A stretch of 26,516 nt of DNA from Mikrocytos mackini. Taxonomy: Eukaryota > Endomyxa > Ascetosporea > Mikrocytida > Mikrocytiidae. The DNA lies in the NCBI GenBank assembly GCA_030180075.1, contig JASNJN010000864.1, positions 1 to 26,516 on the forward strand, read 5' to 3'. Below are positions 17,673 through 26,516 of the stretch, piece after piece; position 1 is the first letter of the stretch; every line of letters starts with the position of its first letter. Below the pieces are notes generated by a model that saw nothing but the letters and a program-made list of their open reading frames with translations, ran no database searches and was not told where the DNA came from. The translations under genes were made by a program, and so were the position numbers.

Positions 17673-19426
17673 AAAATTCATTCACAACTTTTTCTTATTT
17701 CTCATTATAACCAATAAAGAAAATTTGATTACAATTTAAAATGAATGATAAGATTGGTGGATACTAAAAGATCCTTTATATATAAACTATAATTATTCCA
17801 TTCAACCAAGGTTATTATTTTTAGTTCGTGCATCATATACTATCAATATATTCAGATAGTGACTGAGATTGTTTTCATATGGATTGTTCGGCGGGGTGTA
17901 TTTTATTAATATTTCTAAGTTTTTAAAATTTAACTTTGAAACTCTCTCTACAGATCTATGCAGACTATTTCGGCAAATAATATTACGCCCAAGAGTTAAC
18001 CCGGACTAGATATACATTCCATACGTTTTCTGAACACTGCCAGCTCATAAGACTTGAAATGTATACAACGAAGAAACGAAAGACTCATTTACGTAGGAAT
18101 AGTGAACTTAACCATTTAGGTAGCAACATTTTACTCAAAGATAGAACAGTGGGAAGTGTTTCACATCATAATTCACAAATACATCGTTTTAATTTCACAT
18201 ACCTATATTTCCTACTTATCGGTAAATACTGTCCATGCACAACATGTCATCGAAAAGGTTTCAATTCCCTACATCCTACTATAGTCTTATAGCCATATTC
18301 TTTAAGTTTAACTGAGTGAAACTTTCGTATTATATATCTACTTATAAAATCCTTGGATTTAATACGAAAATAAGGCCAACGAAGGTTTTTCCGATCTAAA
18401 GACATTTTGGCAAAAGGGACCCAATAATATACTGATATATTTATGGCTAATGTATACCACAGTAGTCATTAATTTTAAAATAATACTCAATAAAAATAAA
18501 ATAAGAATGACTAGTAACCTAATGTTTGGCCAAGTGGTTGTTTGAATGATAATTAAATTTAATTAATGTGTACTAATTACCAAAATATATAATTTCTTCT
18601 TCAATATCATTACTTTAATTAAAATATACATAATTATACATAATTCAGATTTCTTTACTAATATAATCTTACAAATTCACAGACTGATTTTACTTTCCCA
18701 TTTGAATGCCAACATATTATCCTCAAGTTCTCTTAATAATCACAACTCTTTTAAATTTCCGAAAGAATCTGTATATTATGATGTTTACTTAAAAACATGC
18801 TCATAGTTTTCCTTGTTATCATTATCTCTTCTGAATTTAATTAGTATTTGTTAGTCGTATAATCAAATCAGATTTAAATGTTTTCTTTTCTCCTTATTCG
18901 TTTATTTGCTTTGACTGATACTTTTTCAATTGCAAATAAAAATCGCTGGTTTAGAAAGTACTATAGAAGGCGATTCCAATAAAATAGGATTTCTAGAGTG
19001 TAATTATAAGAACCTAGACACGGTCTGTTGATGTGTTCTCTTTATTCCTAGTTGTTATCCTCTGTATGTTGCTCTCTTCAATAGAGAAAGCATAGAACAA
19101 GATGCATGGTGCATACACATCTAAAATACCAATAAATAATGGAACTGGTATTCAATAAACTCTCCGTATAATGTTATAATCAGTTAAAAGCCTTTGTGTA
19201 GTTGTGAGAATGTGTTAGTTGTCTAAAAAGTTAAAAATTTTAAAATTTTCCAAAGCACAAACCAGAATTAGAAAACCCTTTAATGCTTTTCAAAACGGTT
19301 ATTAATCATAGATAATATATCTGAAAGCTATATACTATTTGAAATGAAACGACATAAAATCACATAAAATTTTCATTAATCAACCAATATAATGTTACTT
19401 AACAAATAAAGTCTACATAACATGAA
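17673..19426. other. 1.7-kb A/T-rich interval, no recognisable gene
   Basis: Contains only short ORFs; the longest (18059-18292, plus strand, 77 codons, with CPCTTC near its end) has no family motif and is probably chance. The downstream terminal repeat of the MULE transposon should lie here, but I could not identify it. Confidence 0.55.
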
Positions 19427-20043
19427 TTAACTTCTTTCTAATGCATGGCCCCTAGGAATAGTATGAGGACGACCCGTCCTTTTCAAATTTCCCACGGAAT
19501 ATGCTAACTTGTGGAGACGCAATCCTTTAACCCCCATATAATAAACATGTTCGCATTTTCTTGTTTTCCTATATGTATAACAGTTGCAGAAAAGCGACTC
19601 CCATATTTCTGGCGAAGATGCATTATGTATTACTACTATTATCTTAAGAAAATTCTTAAATTCGCGAAATGAAGCAAACTCTCTATCTCCTTCTAAAAAG
19701 CTTGTACACTCATCTATAAGTGTATTTAACTCTCCTTCGTTCTCAGAGATAACGTAACAAAACAAGGTATTTTCATTTCCAACCAAAGCATGATAAAAAG
19801 AACAAGCTTCATGTGCTCCATAAGAAATAAAGTTCGAACCTAGGAGATCTGAACTATAATAATCTTCAGTTTTCTGTGCAAGTACTCCGCCCATAACATC
19901 AATAACAGATGTTAAATTCTTCCTGTTGTACATAAAATAATTCCGCTTGAGAGCGGAATTAAATCCCTCAATGGCGTTATTAGTTTTTGGGCATGCAAGA
20001 ACATGCCCAGTCCACCAGAGACAGTTGTTGTCCAAATGATTCG

Positions 20044-20328
20044 AGAGAAGATAAATTTTGGGCCAGCCCATACTTGGGCTGGACCTGGGCTGGCCCAAAT
20101 GTTGGTCTAGCCCAAAATTTATCCATTATATGCACATGAAAATTTAAATATTTAACAATTACATCATTGCAAACAATATTAAAATAAATATTAATTCATA
20201 AAACCGCGAAATAATGATATTTAGAGCAATAAAACATTTTGTTCGTATAAAAATAAATGAACAGCCCAAATCTGGTCTAGCCCACCTTCCAGCCCAAAAG
20301 TGGGCTAGCCCAAATTTTATCCATTCTC
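20044..20328. mobile_element. GATAAATTTTGGGC-family MITE inside the MULE gene, copy 2
   Basis: 285 bp. Left end AGAGAAGATAAATTTTGGGC, right end on the reverse complement GAGAATGGATAAAATTTGGGC. Perfect 9-bp duplications AATGATTCG at 20035-20043 and 20329-20337, the MULE-type length. Many GGGCTGG/GCCCA boxes lie near both ends. The MULE reading frame runs exactly across one duplication copy. Confidence 0.94.
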
Positions 20329-21166
20329 AATGATTCGTAGAAAAATAGTTTAAAAAGTCATCCAACTGTTGAAATTCACTATATTTTCTCAAGAACATTC
20401 GTTTCGCTTTATTAAAGAGGAGAAGGGTGTATGCTTTCTGTAAATAATTTACATCAGAATAGACATTTCGTTTGAGCCTTATATCTGAGCCCGGGATTCT
20501 TTTATTTACGTTGCGTGCTATATGCGCCCAACACAAAACATGTTCAGTATTTGGCAAGCTTTCTCTTAAAGCACGTTTAATACTCTTTGCTCCATCACTA
20601 AGTATAGCTACAGGATCAAATATAAGCTGAGAATTTAAACAATATGCCTTGTGCGTTTCTAATATGAACTTATAGTTATCCGTCGTCTCGGAATTCGTCA
20701 GAGAAAAAGAAATTAACCGAAATCTACCAGAAGAAGTTAGACCACCGACAAGAATAACAACAAAGTCTTCCCATGATAGCTTATAAGTGCCATCAACACA
20801 GAAATTACGCAAATGCGGAATCTGGTGCATAAGATCCGTGGTGGAAAAAATCGATGTATATGAGCCGTTTCGAGAAGTTGTCTTCAGACAAAAGAAGTTT
20901 CTTGTCGGCTCTGATATACATGCAGCATATTGGCCCAAGTCTGCAAGGGATATATCTGAACCTCTAGGTGTTAATTGGGTTAAGCGCCTGTATTTCTGAT
21001 AAGCGCTCGTTCGAAGAGTACCCAAAGAAGAAAATTGATGTGTGAGGATAGACCATAATGAATTGAATGATATACTTGGTTCTTGTCGTATAATGGATAT
21101 TAACTTCATGAACAGCAAAGATTTTAAAATGTTCGCCAATGTGTTACAGTTTTGAACATGTGGGGA

Positions 21167-21560
21167 CAGGGTTGGGAGGTTTAAACCACGAGGTTTAAAC
21201 CACATGGTTTAAACCGGTTTTTGCCGTCCTGTCCAAAAGGTTTTGGACGTAAAAGACGTCTTAAACCTCCTATTTGGTAGGGGCTTGAGGGGCCTGAAAT
21301 TGAAACATGAAATGACCTTTTCCAAAAACGTCACCAAATGATCATAATATTTGGTCTGAACGCTTAATTTTTTGTCGCCAAAAAAACAATAAACTCAAAA
21401 TTTTTTATATTAGATTCTTAATAAATTAAACGTCTATCATAAAATTACGAAATATGGTAACCTGAAAAAAGGGTTTTGGACAGGATTAAACCAGGTTTAA
21501 ACCTGGATTAAACCACTTGTCCTGTACAAAAGGTTATGGACGGTCTTAAACCCTACCCTG
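21167..21560. mobile_element. CAGGGTTGG-family hAT MITE inside the MULE gene
   Basis: 394 bp. Left end CAGGGTTGGGAGGTTTAAACC, right end on the reverse complement CAGGGTAGGGTTTAAGACC. Perfect 8-bp duplications TGTGGGGA at 21159-21166 and 21561-21568. Internal GTTTAAACC repeats and a GTCCAAAAGGTTTTGGAC palindrome. The apparent starts of two flanking ORFs lie inside it and are artefacts. Confidence 0.94.
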
Positions 21561-21984
21561 TGTGGGGACTTATTCATTAGTGAATAGCTATTAGAATTTA
21601 TATTTGTATTTCTTTTCAGGACAAGCTTAAAGTCGCAAGAACTTTCTCTTTTGCTTTTGCAGTAAAACACAATGCTATGAGTGTTACCTCCCAACCTATT
21701 GTTGCTAATAGAAAGAAGACATTTGAAGTAGGGAACCAGACCTAGTGCTTCGCTGCCTTCCAGTTTTAATTCACGCGTAAGGGTGAAATTAGGCGTTAAA
21801 AATTCTTTGATAGTCAAACGATCATACAATTCGCCAATAAAATCATTTGTGGAATTGTCCGATGCTGATTTGAATGTAAGTGGGGATATTATGTTTCTAA
21901 ACAAATTTAACATTTCAAAAAAATTAAAAACATTATTGGATATAACATGTGTTACTACGTACCCAGGTCTGTAAAATCATATCA

Positions 21985-22190
21985 ACAGCAAAATCACAAA
22001 CTTTTTAGGCAATAAAAAAAAAAAAAATTTTTTTCTGGAAATTCCCGTGATTGCTGAATCAAAATCAAAATATTTTGAAAATTTTTAAAAAATTTTGTGG
22101 CAAAAAAAATTTTGTGGGAGAAAAAAGTTTTTGTGGTAAAACTAAAAATTTGTGGCAGAAAAAATTATTTGTGGCAAAAAAAATTCCAGC
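21985..22190. repeat. A/T fold-back-related sequence at the gypsy breakpoint
   Basis: Long A and T runs with a degenerate repeated unit around TTTGTGGCA(A)AAAA (about five times from 22096 to 22180), much like the right arm of the fold-back element at 12705-13594. It replaces the rest of the gypsy integrase, whose reading frame turns into this sequence at about 22188. Confidence 0.6.
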
Positions 22191-23491
22191 CGCTTTATCC
22201 CGTGCTCTGTTGTGAACTTCTTCAATGCTTTTGATTTGTACTGCTTTCCGTTGTCAGTCAATAGTTTTCTTGGGACACCGTATTCCTCTATCCATACGTT
22301 CAACAGTGATTCCACTATATTCTGTCCAGTTATGTCTTCTGTAATAAGTATATCGACAGTTCTGGTTGCCAAATCGATTAAAATCACAACATAAAATCTG
22401 CTTCTTTCAAAGTCTGTTTCATATTCGCTACTAAAGAGTGGACCAAAGATGTCACACGCGATTGTATGGAATTTTTCCTTTTCTAAATTGTTTCCATGTA
22501 CCTTCCCATGTCTTTTGGACTTGCATTTGTATTGTAAGCACTCTATACACGTTTTCGTTTTGAGTGTTATAAAGCTTGCAAAGCCCTGGCCTGTCAAAAA
22601 AGGACAAATGGAAGACCAAAGTCTAGTTTTACTTGGATGACCTAGGTAGATGTGAAGAAAGTTGAATATCTCTTCGAATCTTGATTGTGGAATAACAATC
22701 CTGTCACCTTTGTCTACCACGAGAGTGATTTCGTCATGTTTTCTCTCTGTATAAATCTTGTTGTCAAGTTTTTGTTGTATTATTTGATCAAACTGCTGAT
22801 CACTGGCAATTCCAGGTAAGTCGTAAAGCATATCAAGTTCATTTAAGTTGTAGACTCGTGAGATATAATCCGCACATGTGTTGTTTGTACCTTTAATATG
22901 TTGGAATTGGAAATCAAATTCTTCTAGTAATAGTTTCCATCTTTGAATTTTTCTCGAAAGGTCTTCTTTCTGGTACAATATGTTCACGTTATCGTTTTTA
23001 ATCAACACATGACAGTTAAAGATAATATTCTTAAAGTGTTGTAATCCCTTTAGGATCGAAAGCAGTTCCTTCTCGAGTATGGTGTACTTAGACTCTGCGT
23101 CATTAAACTTATAACTGTAGAATCCTAATGTTCTATCTGTTTGATAAAGAACTGCGCCAATCGCGTTGTTGCTGGCGTCGGTTTCAAGTATGAAGCCTTT
23201 TGTATAGTCAGGAAAATTGAGCAATGTTTGTTCCTTTATCTTTTCAAGAACCTTGTTTACAGTCTCTGAGTTTTGTTTTGTCCATTGGAATTTTTCCTTA
23301 ATTTTCAGTTTCTCTGTTATGCTGATTAAATCTTGCGAAAGACCGCGAATAAATGGTCTAAACCAGTTTAAGAAACCTAGTAGCTTCATGACTCCCTTTC
23401 CGTTCTTAGGAGTGAAGTCCAGATATGCATCAACCCGTGACACATCGGCTCTTATTCCCTTTCTGGATATAAGTAATCCTAAATATCTAAT
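22188..23491 (-). pseudogene. gypsy RNase H and integrase, 3'-truncated
   Basis: Taking the ATG at 23443 as residue 1 of the open segment: RT thumb/connection (FLNWFRPFIRG, residues 24-34), RNase H with D89 (ETDAS), E125, D151 and D192 (ADYISR), then the integrase zinc-binding region H264-x4-H269 … C299-x2-C302 and core residues D331 (ACDIFGPL) and D397 (LLTDNGKQY). The catalytic Glu and everything after residue ~420 are absent, replaced by foreign A/T-rich sequence at about 22188. The frame is the same as that of the reverse transcriptase upstream, from which it is separated only by a TAA. Without the Glu this integrase cannot be catalytic. Confidence 0.93.
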
Positions 23492-24135
23492 TTATCTTTT
23501 CAGTAATTCTGTCTTTTCAAAGTTGAGTGTTGCGCCCGCTGTCCGTAGGGCGTCGATTGTCGTTTGTACGTGCTTTACATGTTCGTCTGCGTCTCGACTA
23601 AAAACGAGGATATCATTCAGATACACTATTGCAAAAGGAAGATGTGATAGTAGTCTTTGTATTATCCTTTGGAAACATAGTGGTGCATTAACGAGACCGA
23701 AAGGAAGTCTGGTAAACTCGTATGCTTCACCCAGTATGCTGAATGCTGTATATTGTCGTGAGTTTTCACTTAATGGGATTTGATAATACCCGTAGTTCAT
23801 GTCCAAGCTACTGAATACAGTTGCATTCCCCAATCTTTGAATTATTTCTGAGATCGAGGGGAAAGGAAAGTTTTCCCGAACCGTATTGCGGTTTAATCGA
23901 CGATAGTCAATCACTAATCTTATAGTGTTGTTTTTCTTGAGTATAGGAAAAGCTGGAGCACAGTACAGTGAGTTTGTCTTTTGAATAATTCCCTTTTCTT
24001 CTAACTCGGTTAAAGTATTCCTTGTCATCTCGAGCAATTTGTTTGGGACCGGATATGGTCTCTGATAATCAATCTTATTCGGATCTTTAAGCACTATTTT
24101 GTGGCTGTGGTCAATGAGACATCCTAAGGGGGTTG
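23492..24135 (-). pseudogene. gypsy reverse transcriptase with YLND active site
   Basis: Open from about 24135 (no ATG; the frame begins GCLIDHSHKI) to the TAA at 23492-23494. Counting from 24094: fingers IRLVIDYRRLNRNT (58-71), first catalytic Asp in SSLDMNYGYYQI (D98), LPFGLVNAP (130-138), then YLND (158-161) where the family has YxDD. The first Asp of the pair is Asn (codon AAT at 23615-23617), which should abolish polymerisation. The terminal TAA occupies one residue between ELLKR and IRYLGLLIS and looks like a nonsense change of a single codon. A -1 frame change near 24130, at an A4/C5 run, separates it from the protease. Confidence 0.93.
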
Positions 24136-24609
24136 TTTTCCCTTAATCTTGTTAATATAGTGTGCAAGTTCCTTTTTTGCTAATCCTTCCTTTACTGCGA
24201 AGATTCTACTTTTCGTTATCAGTTTGTAATCGGGGTGTTTCTTCCAATGAGTAATTTTAGAGTTCTCGATTGGGATGATGGAGTTACCTATCTCCTGTGA
24301 GTTATTTTGGAAGTTAATAATCACTTCGTTGTCTTCAATGAAGTCCATACCAAGAACTAAATCATAGCTCATTCTTGGCATAACCTTTGCAGTAACGTTA
24401 TACTTCTTGGCGAAATCATTCCCAAGACGTAGGTCAAATTCTGTTTCCTCATCGAGTGTTATCGTGTTTGTATCGGCCATTTCTACTTTGCTAGGTGAAG
24501 TAGTCTTTTGCAGGATCAAGTCTTCCGCTATTGCTGTGTCTCTTTTGATAAGGGTAACGTGTGACCCTGTGTCGACTAGGCATTTAATCTCTTTAGTTTT
24601 ACCTGTCCT
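24124..24609 (-). pseudogene. gypsy aspartic protease region
   Basis: The frame opens at 24609 and reads CLVDTGSHVTLI, with the active-site Asp-Thr-Gly encoded at 24565-24573, then a -YDLVLGMDFIEDN- segment matching the second conserved hydrophobic-Gly motif of retropepsins. It overlaps the end of gag by 34 nt in the -1 frame and ends at TAG 24124-24126 just before RT. The TAG that closes the gag frame falls inside the protease CLVDTGS coding sequence. Confidence 0.88.
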
Positions 24610-25764
24610 TCAAGAATGAGTCCGGAACTTCTGTTCTTGGATTCCTTGAAAGCATATACTCTTTTTACCTCATCGTTAGGGCTGAGTTTTTGCTGTTGTA
24701 TAGAATAGGTTCTTGTATTAGTGTTTTGATCTTTGTCATTGGCGTCATTGGCCTGTTTGTAGTAGTTGGAATTCTGGTATCCGGTGTTACTTCGTTGTCC
24801 GTAAGTACGATTGTTTCCATATCCTGATTTCCAGTTGTTAGAATATTGTGCTGGTCTGTTATAGTAGTTTCGAGTGTTCTGCGAATTATATGTCTTATTT
24901 GTTTGCCCAGATCTGCTCTGGGGGCCACTATTCTGGTCGCCATAGTAAGCCGTCCTCTCTCCGTATTGTCTTTCTTTGAATCGTCTTCTGTTGAAAGAGT
25001 TCGATTCTTTGTGGGATTGACGCCGGCATTCTGTATCGCTGCGCGTTCCCGTTTGGTGTAAGCGACACCATTTCGTGGACTGATCTCTTTGAAAAGAATC
25101 TCTTTTCTTTTCCCTGTGTTGTAAAGTGGGTTCTTCGCTTGTTTCAGAGAGAATGATATTTTCTATAGTCTGTATCCGTTCGACTATTTCGCGGACAGTG
25201 GATAAGCCTGCCTTTGTCATTTCTACGTGCGTAGTTGCACTGAGTCCTTGTTTAAAGACTTCTTCAGCCTTTGCTTCAATCTGGGCGTCATCATATTTCT
25301 TTGTGATGGCCAGGCGAGTGATTAGTTTTCTTACTTCCAAGTAATAATCGGCAATTCGATAGAATTGATCCTGATGTATTCTGTTAATTTGCTTGAAGTA
25401 GATTCCATAGTTCGTCACTGGGTACGAGCAATTAAGGAGTATCTCGAGTGCTTCATTCAGCGACTGAGTGTTGTTTATATAGCTTAACAACGTAGGAGAA
25501 ACTAAAGCTTTGGATACACTGAGTGTCGTATTGTCGTCCCATTGTGCTAACGTAGCCGTCTCTTTAAATTCCTGAATCCAGTCGATTAAATCTTGCGTTC
25601 TTAAGTCATAAAGTCCTTTGTGTTGTCTGTCTAAAGTGATACTCGTGTTTGGAACTTGTAGTTTGAACGTGACTGTCTTTCCTGGTGTAGTTGGAGAACA
25701 TGTTGCTTGTTGGTCCTGATAATGATTAAGATTTGTTCTTTTACTGTTTAGAGTTGGATTGTTC
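24576..25764 (-). pseudogene. gypsy Gag
   Basis: About 395 codons open in one frame from the border of the inverted-repeat element at 25764 to TAG at 24576-24578; there is no ATG in the 25490-25764 part, so the start has been lost. The N-terminal half is helical (RTQDLIDWIQEFKE, then FYRIADYYLEVRKLI, typical of retrotransposon capsid). Next comes a zinc-knuckle-like KWCRLHQTGTRSDTEC (C142-x2-H145-x9-C155, counting from 25490). The C-terminal third is Asn/Gln/Arg/Tyr-rich and likely nucleic-acid binding. Codon use is less A/T-rich than the flanks. Confidence 0.88.
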
Positions 25765-26401
25765 CAGAGGTGTCAGCTTCCGCCCGACCGACACTTTTCC
25801 GACCCGATCGGGTCGGAACCGGCCGGAAGAACATTGAAAAATCCCGATTTTCTGACCCAAAAAGGCAGGTCTTCTTTATTTTGATATAATATCAATTTTG
25901 ATACAATAATATAGTGTAATTAAATCCACAATTTAACACAAACCTCAAACGAAGTGATTTAGTATCATTATAAGGTTTATATGTTGAATTCAAAATGACA
26001 TAAAAATAAAAAATATTTTTAAATAATTTTGTGGCACTTATCATGTCAAAATAAAACATATTCAGATGTATTTTTATATAATATGTCTTGAAAAAACTTT
26101 AAATGGAGCAAATTAATTTGATAATCCTAAGACTATTTTAATATATCATATAAAAGAGTATTTATTCAGTATAAAATAACACAATAATCAAGATTTTATG
26201 GTTGGAAATTATTTATAGTGTTTTATTACATGGTGAAAATTTTTTATTACAAACATGCTAGTAAAAATGTACAGAAAAATTTTGTTGTGAAAATTGCGAT
26301 TTCAATTTACATGAGCGATCGGAAAGGAAAACTCTTTAGACCGACCCGATGTCGGAGTCGGTCGGAATCGGAATAGAATTTGTTTATTTTTGACACCTCT
26401 G
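25765..26401. mobile_element. Inverted-repeat element with CAGAGGTGTCA ends
   Basis: 637 bp. Ends CAGAGGTGTCAGCTTCCG and, on the reverse complement, CAGAGGTGTCAAAAATAAAC; 11-bp perfect inverted repeats. Subterminal GGTCGG/CCGACC boxes at both sides (CCGACCCGATCGGGTCGG at 25799-25816; CCGACCCGATGTCGG at 26341-26355). The end sequence is hAT-like, but the flanking 8-mers differ (GATTGTTC and CTTTAAAC), so the insertion boundary with gypsy has been rearranged or is not a simple insertion. No ORF. Confidence 0.8.
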
Positions 26402-26516
26402 CTTTAAACCCCTAAAAGACTAGAAACAGGAGGTTATTTTTAAGGATTTTTTGGATTTAATTTTCAAAGTTGGGTTTTTGCAAAATGCAAAAAGAATTTA
26501 AAATTATTTAAAAAAA

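Larger units (their letters stand above)
19427..21913 (-). pseudogene. MULE transposase gene interrupted by two MITEs
   Basis: Three minus-strand blocks (21913-21561, 21158-20329, 20034-19427) join in one frame when the two insertions and one copy of each duplication are ignored: 1,791 nt, 597 codons including the stop. In that frame residues 85-122 form a FLYWCH/WRKY-like zinc finger (C85, C93, H118, C122). The DDE core has D240 (VDGTYK), D306 (ILSDGAKS), the C327-x2-H330 motif (LCWAH) and E417 (NNAIEGFNSALK). A C-terminal SWIM finger has C544-x-C546-x8-C555-x-H557. This is the complete domain order of Mutator-like transposases, with every key residue kept and no stop outside the insertions, so inactivation is recent. 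Without excision only fragments would be made. Start chosen at the ATG at 21913. Terminal repeats not found. Confidence 0.93.
22188..25764 (-). mobile_element. Ty3/gypsy LTR retrotransposon, truncated at both ends
   Basis: Order gag, protease, reverse transcriptase, RNase H, integrase on the minus strand, the Ty3/gypsy (Metaviridae) order. The integrase is cut within the catalytic core; the 5' side meets an inverted-repeat element at 25765. Neither LTR nor primer-binding site is present. Damage: gag/protease and protease/RT frame changes, an in-frame TAA in the RT/RNase H linker, and an active-site substitution. Confidence 0.95.

Noticed and set aside
21167-21205. Methionine at 21205 as start of a MULE protein
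   Set aside because: It lies in the inserted MITE; the frame truly continues from the block ending at 21561.
24576-24619. Programmed -1 ribosomal frameshift site
   Set aside because: No X XXY YYZ heptamer is seen in the overlap; an indel cannot be excluded, so it is not called as a feature.
22152-25344. Several plus-strand ORFs of 60-190 codons over the gypsy region
   Set aside because: They are antisense shadows of gag-pol with no motifs of their own.

Overview
This is an A+T-rich eukaryotic window that is almost entirely transposable-element (TE) territory. There are no operons, no bacterial-style genes, no CRISPR array and no convincing tRNA or rRNA. The mixture of Ty3/gypsy, hAT, MULE, piggyBac-like and LINE remains in very A/T-rich DNA, with only one or two short ORFs that look native, fits a TE-inflated A/T-rich protist or microsporidian-type genome. 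That is inference: no gene here fixes the taxon, and an A/T-rich invertebrate is not excluded. Runs of N near 1.1 kb and 10.9-11.1 kb mark poor assembly.

Layout. 1-1.1 kb holds short unassigned ORFs. 1.1-3.75 kb holds a truncated MITE followed by a conspicuously G+C-richer, unrecognised basic-protein gene of about 407 codons. That gene is split by a 1,035-bp hAT-type element with perfect 8-bp target duplications, and it also carries a 1-nt frameshift. 3.9-5.3 kb holds an intact-looking BED-finger hAT transposase gene. 6.9-7.5 kb holds a fossil retroelement integrase broken at its TDNG motif by a MULE-type MITE with a 9-bp target duplication. 7.9-12.3 kb holds hAT MITEs, a 57-bp perfect palindrome bounded by TTAA, a TA-flanked inverted-repeat element, a LINE reverse-transcriptase scrap and a second copy of the first MITE family. 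12.7-14.9 kb holds A/T fold-back elements, a tRNA-like (SINE-like) patch, 24-bp tandem repeats and a long hairpin. 15.2-17.7 kb holds further hAT and MULE MITEs and two abutting TTAA-bounded elements that each contain 43-bp periodic palindromes. 19.4-21.9 kb (minus strand) is a MULE transposase gene whose 597-codon frame is exactly recovered when two nested MITEs are ignored. 22.2-25.8 kb (minus strand) is a decayed Ty3/gypsy gag-pol, cut off inside the integrase. 25.8-26.4 kb is another inverted-repeat element that abuts the gag end.

How the parts relate. The window records layered, nested transposition. Non-autonomous elements carry signatures of the same superfamilies as the coding elements: 8-bp duplications for hAT, 9-bp for MULE, TTAA for piggyBac. 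The MULE and hAT transposases present here could in principle have mobilised some of them, but matching terminal repeats were not identified. The retroelement copies look dead: a YLND active site, an in-frame stop and frameshifts in gypsy, and YMDG in the LINE scrap.
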